Positions 63,991 to 64,000 of a DNA stretch of 64,000 nucleotides are shown one piece after another. Under the pieces are notes generated by a model, which saw only the letters and a program-made list of their open reading frames with translations, did no database searches and was not told the DNA's origin. The position numbers were made by a program, and so were the translations under genes. The number at the start of each line of letters is the position of its first letter. Position 1 is the first letter of the stretch. Origin of the DNA: Bacillota bacterium (GTDB lineage Bacteria > Bacillota > Clostridia > Lachnospirales > Lachnospiraceae); the NCBI GenBank assembly GCA_023437365.1, contig JAEZGK010000099.1:205422-269421 (forward strand). Reading direction: 5' to 3'.

Positions 63991-64000
63991 CAAGCTGTCC

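Overview
The window reads as a chromosomal segment from an anaerobic, low-to-mid GC, probably spore-forming Clostridia member, most likely Lachnospiraceae. The reasons are the strong AGGAGG ribosome sites, hybrid-cluster protein with an HcpR-like regulator, a two-subunit iron-sulfur L-serine dehydratase, a yjdF riboswitch, small Cys-rich and DUF proteins typical of that family, SLH/cell-wall-repeat surface proteins and many tRNA-linked insertions. No genus can be fixed from sequence reading alone.

Layout. 0-16.9 kb is mostly core chromosome: mfd with a PrsA-like foldase lipoprotein, a small regulator/membrane-protein operon, DUF1846 protein, an SRAP-type abasic-site protein, an AraC-BtrH fusion regulator, acetyltransferases, yjdF with its riboswitch, an HD phosphohydrolase, a macro-domain protein and an SOS-controlled dinB operon. 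17.0-18.6 kb holds a type II restriction-modification pair (TdeIII-like nuclease plus beta-class methylase). 18.8-21.3 kb is hcp and its divergent CRP/FNR-family regulator with a well placed operator. 21.5-24.2 kb has a cytosolic LacI-sensor/GGDEF protein and an internally duplicated unknown protein. 24.2-27.8 kb is a three-gene MoxR ATPase / vWA-metallopeptidase-like / helical-repeat cluster with a striking tandem duplication of a gene's 3' end. 28-30.5 kb has a secreted four-repeat protein and a membrane protein.

30.6-35.8 kb lies between a decayed tRNA-Leu 3' fragment and an intact tRNA-Leu(CAG), and looks like an old insertion: two small alpha-helical proteins, an IS3-type remnant, a 1107-residue SLH plus cell-wall-repeat surface protein and the 3' remnant of a group II intron. 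tRNA-Asn, a 46-residue Cys-rich protein and a DAO-Rieske oxidoreductase follow.

38.5-56.46 kb is a clear genomic island integrated in the 3' end of tRNA-Leu(AAG): a perfect 26-bp direct repeat marks both ends. It carries no integrase. Its cargo looks like anti-phage defence: (i) a prephenate-dehydratase-like domain that has lost its catalytic TRF arginine, fused to two membrane helices and a C-terminal beta-rich domain; (ii) a large unknown protein plus a 1566-residue DEAH helicase-DUF1998 protein, a layout matching Druantia type III (DruH-DruE); (iii) an unrecognised two-gene unit, one member with a coiled coil and a long glycine-zipper membrane segment; (iv) a RecD-like helicase with a C-terminal nuclease-like domain, broken near its N-terminus by one frameshift. 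IS66, IS256-like and group II intron debris separates the modules. The first two modules are much more AT-rich than the last two, so the island was probably assembled from several sources.

56.6-64 kb returns to the chromosome: a giant six-cupredoxin multicopper oxidase related to MnxG-type enzymes, preceded by a sequence fitting the sigma-K sporulation promoter consensus, then an XRE-DUF5680 regulator, a pyridoxamine-phosphate-oxidase-like protein and sdaAB-sdaAA.
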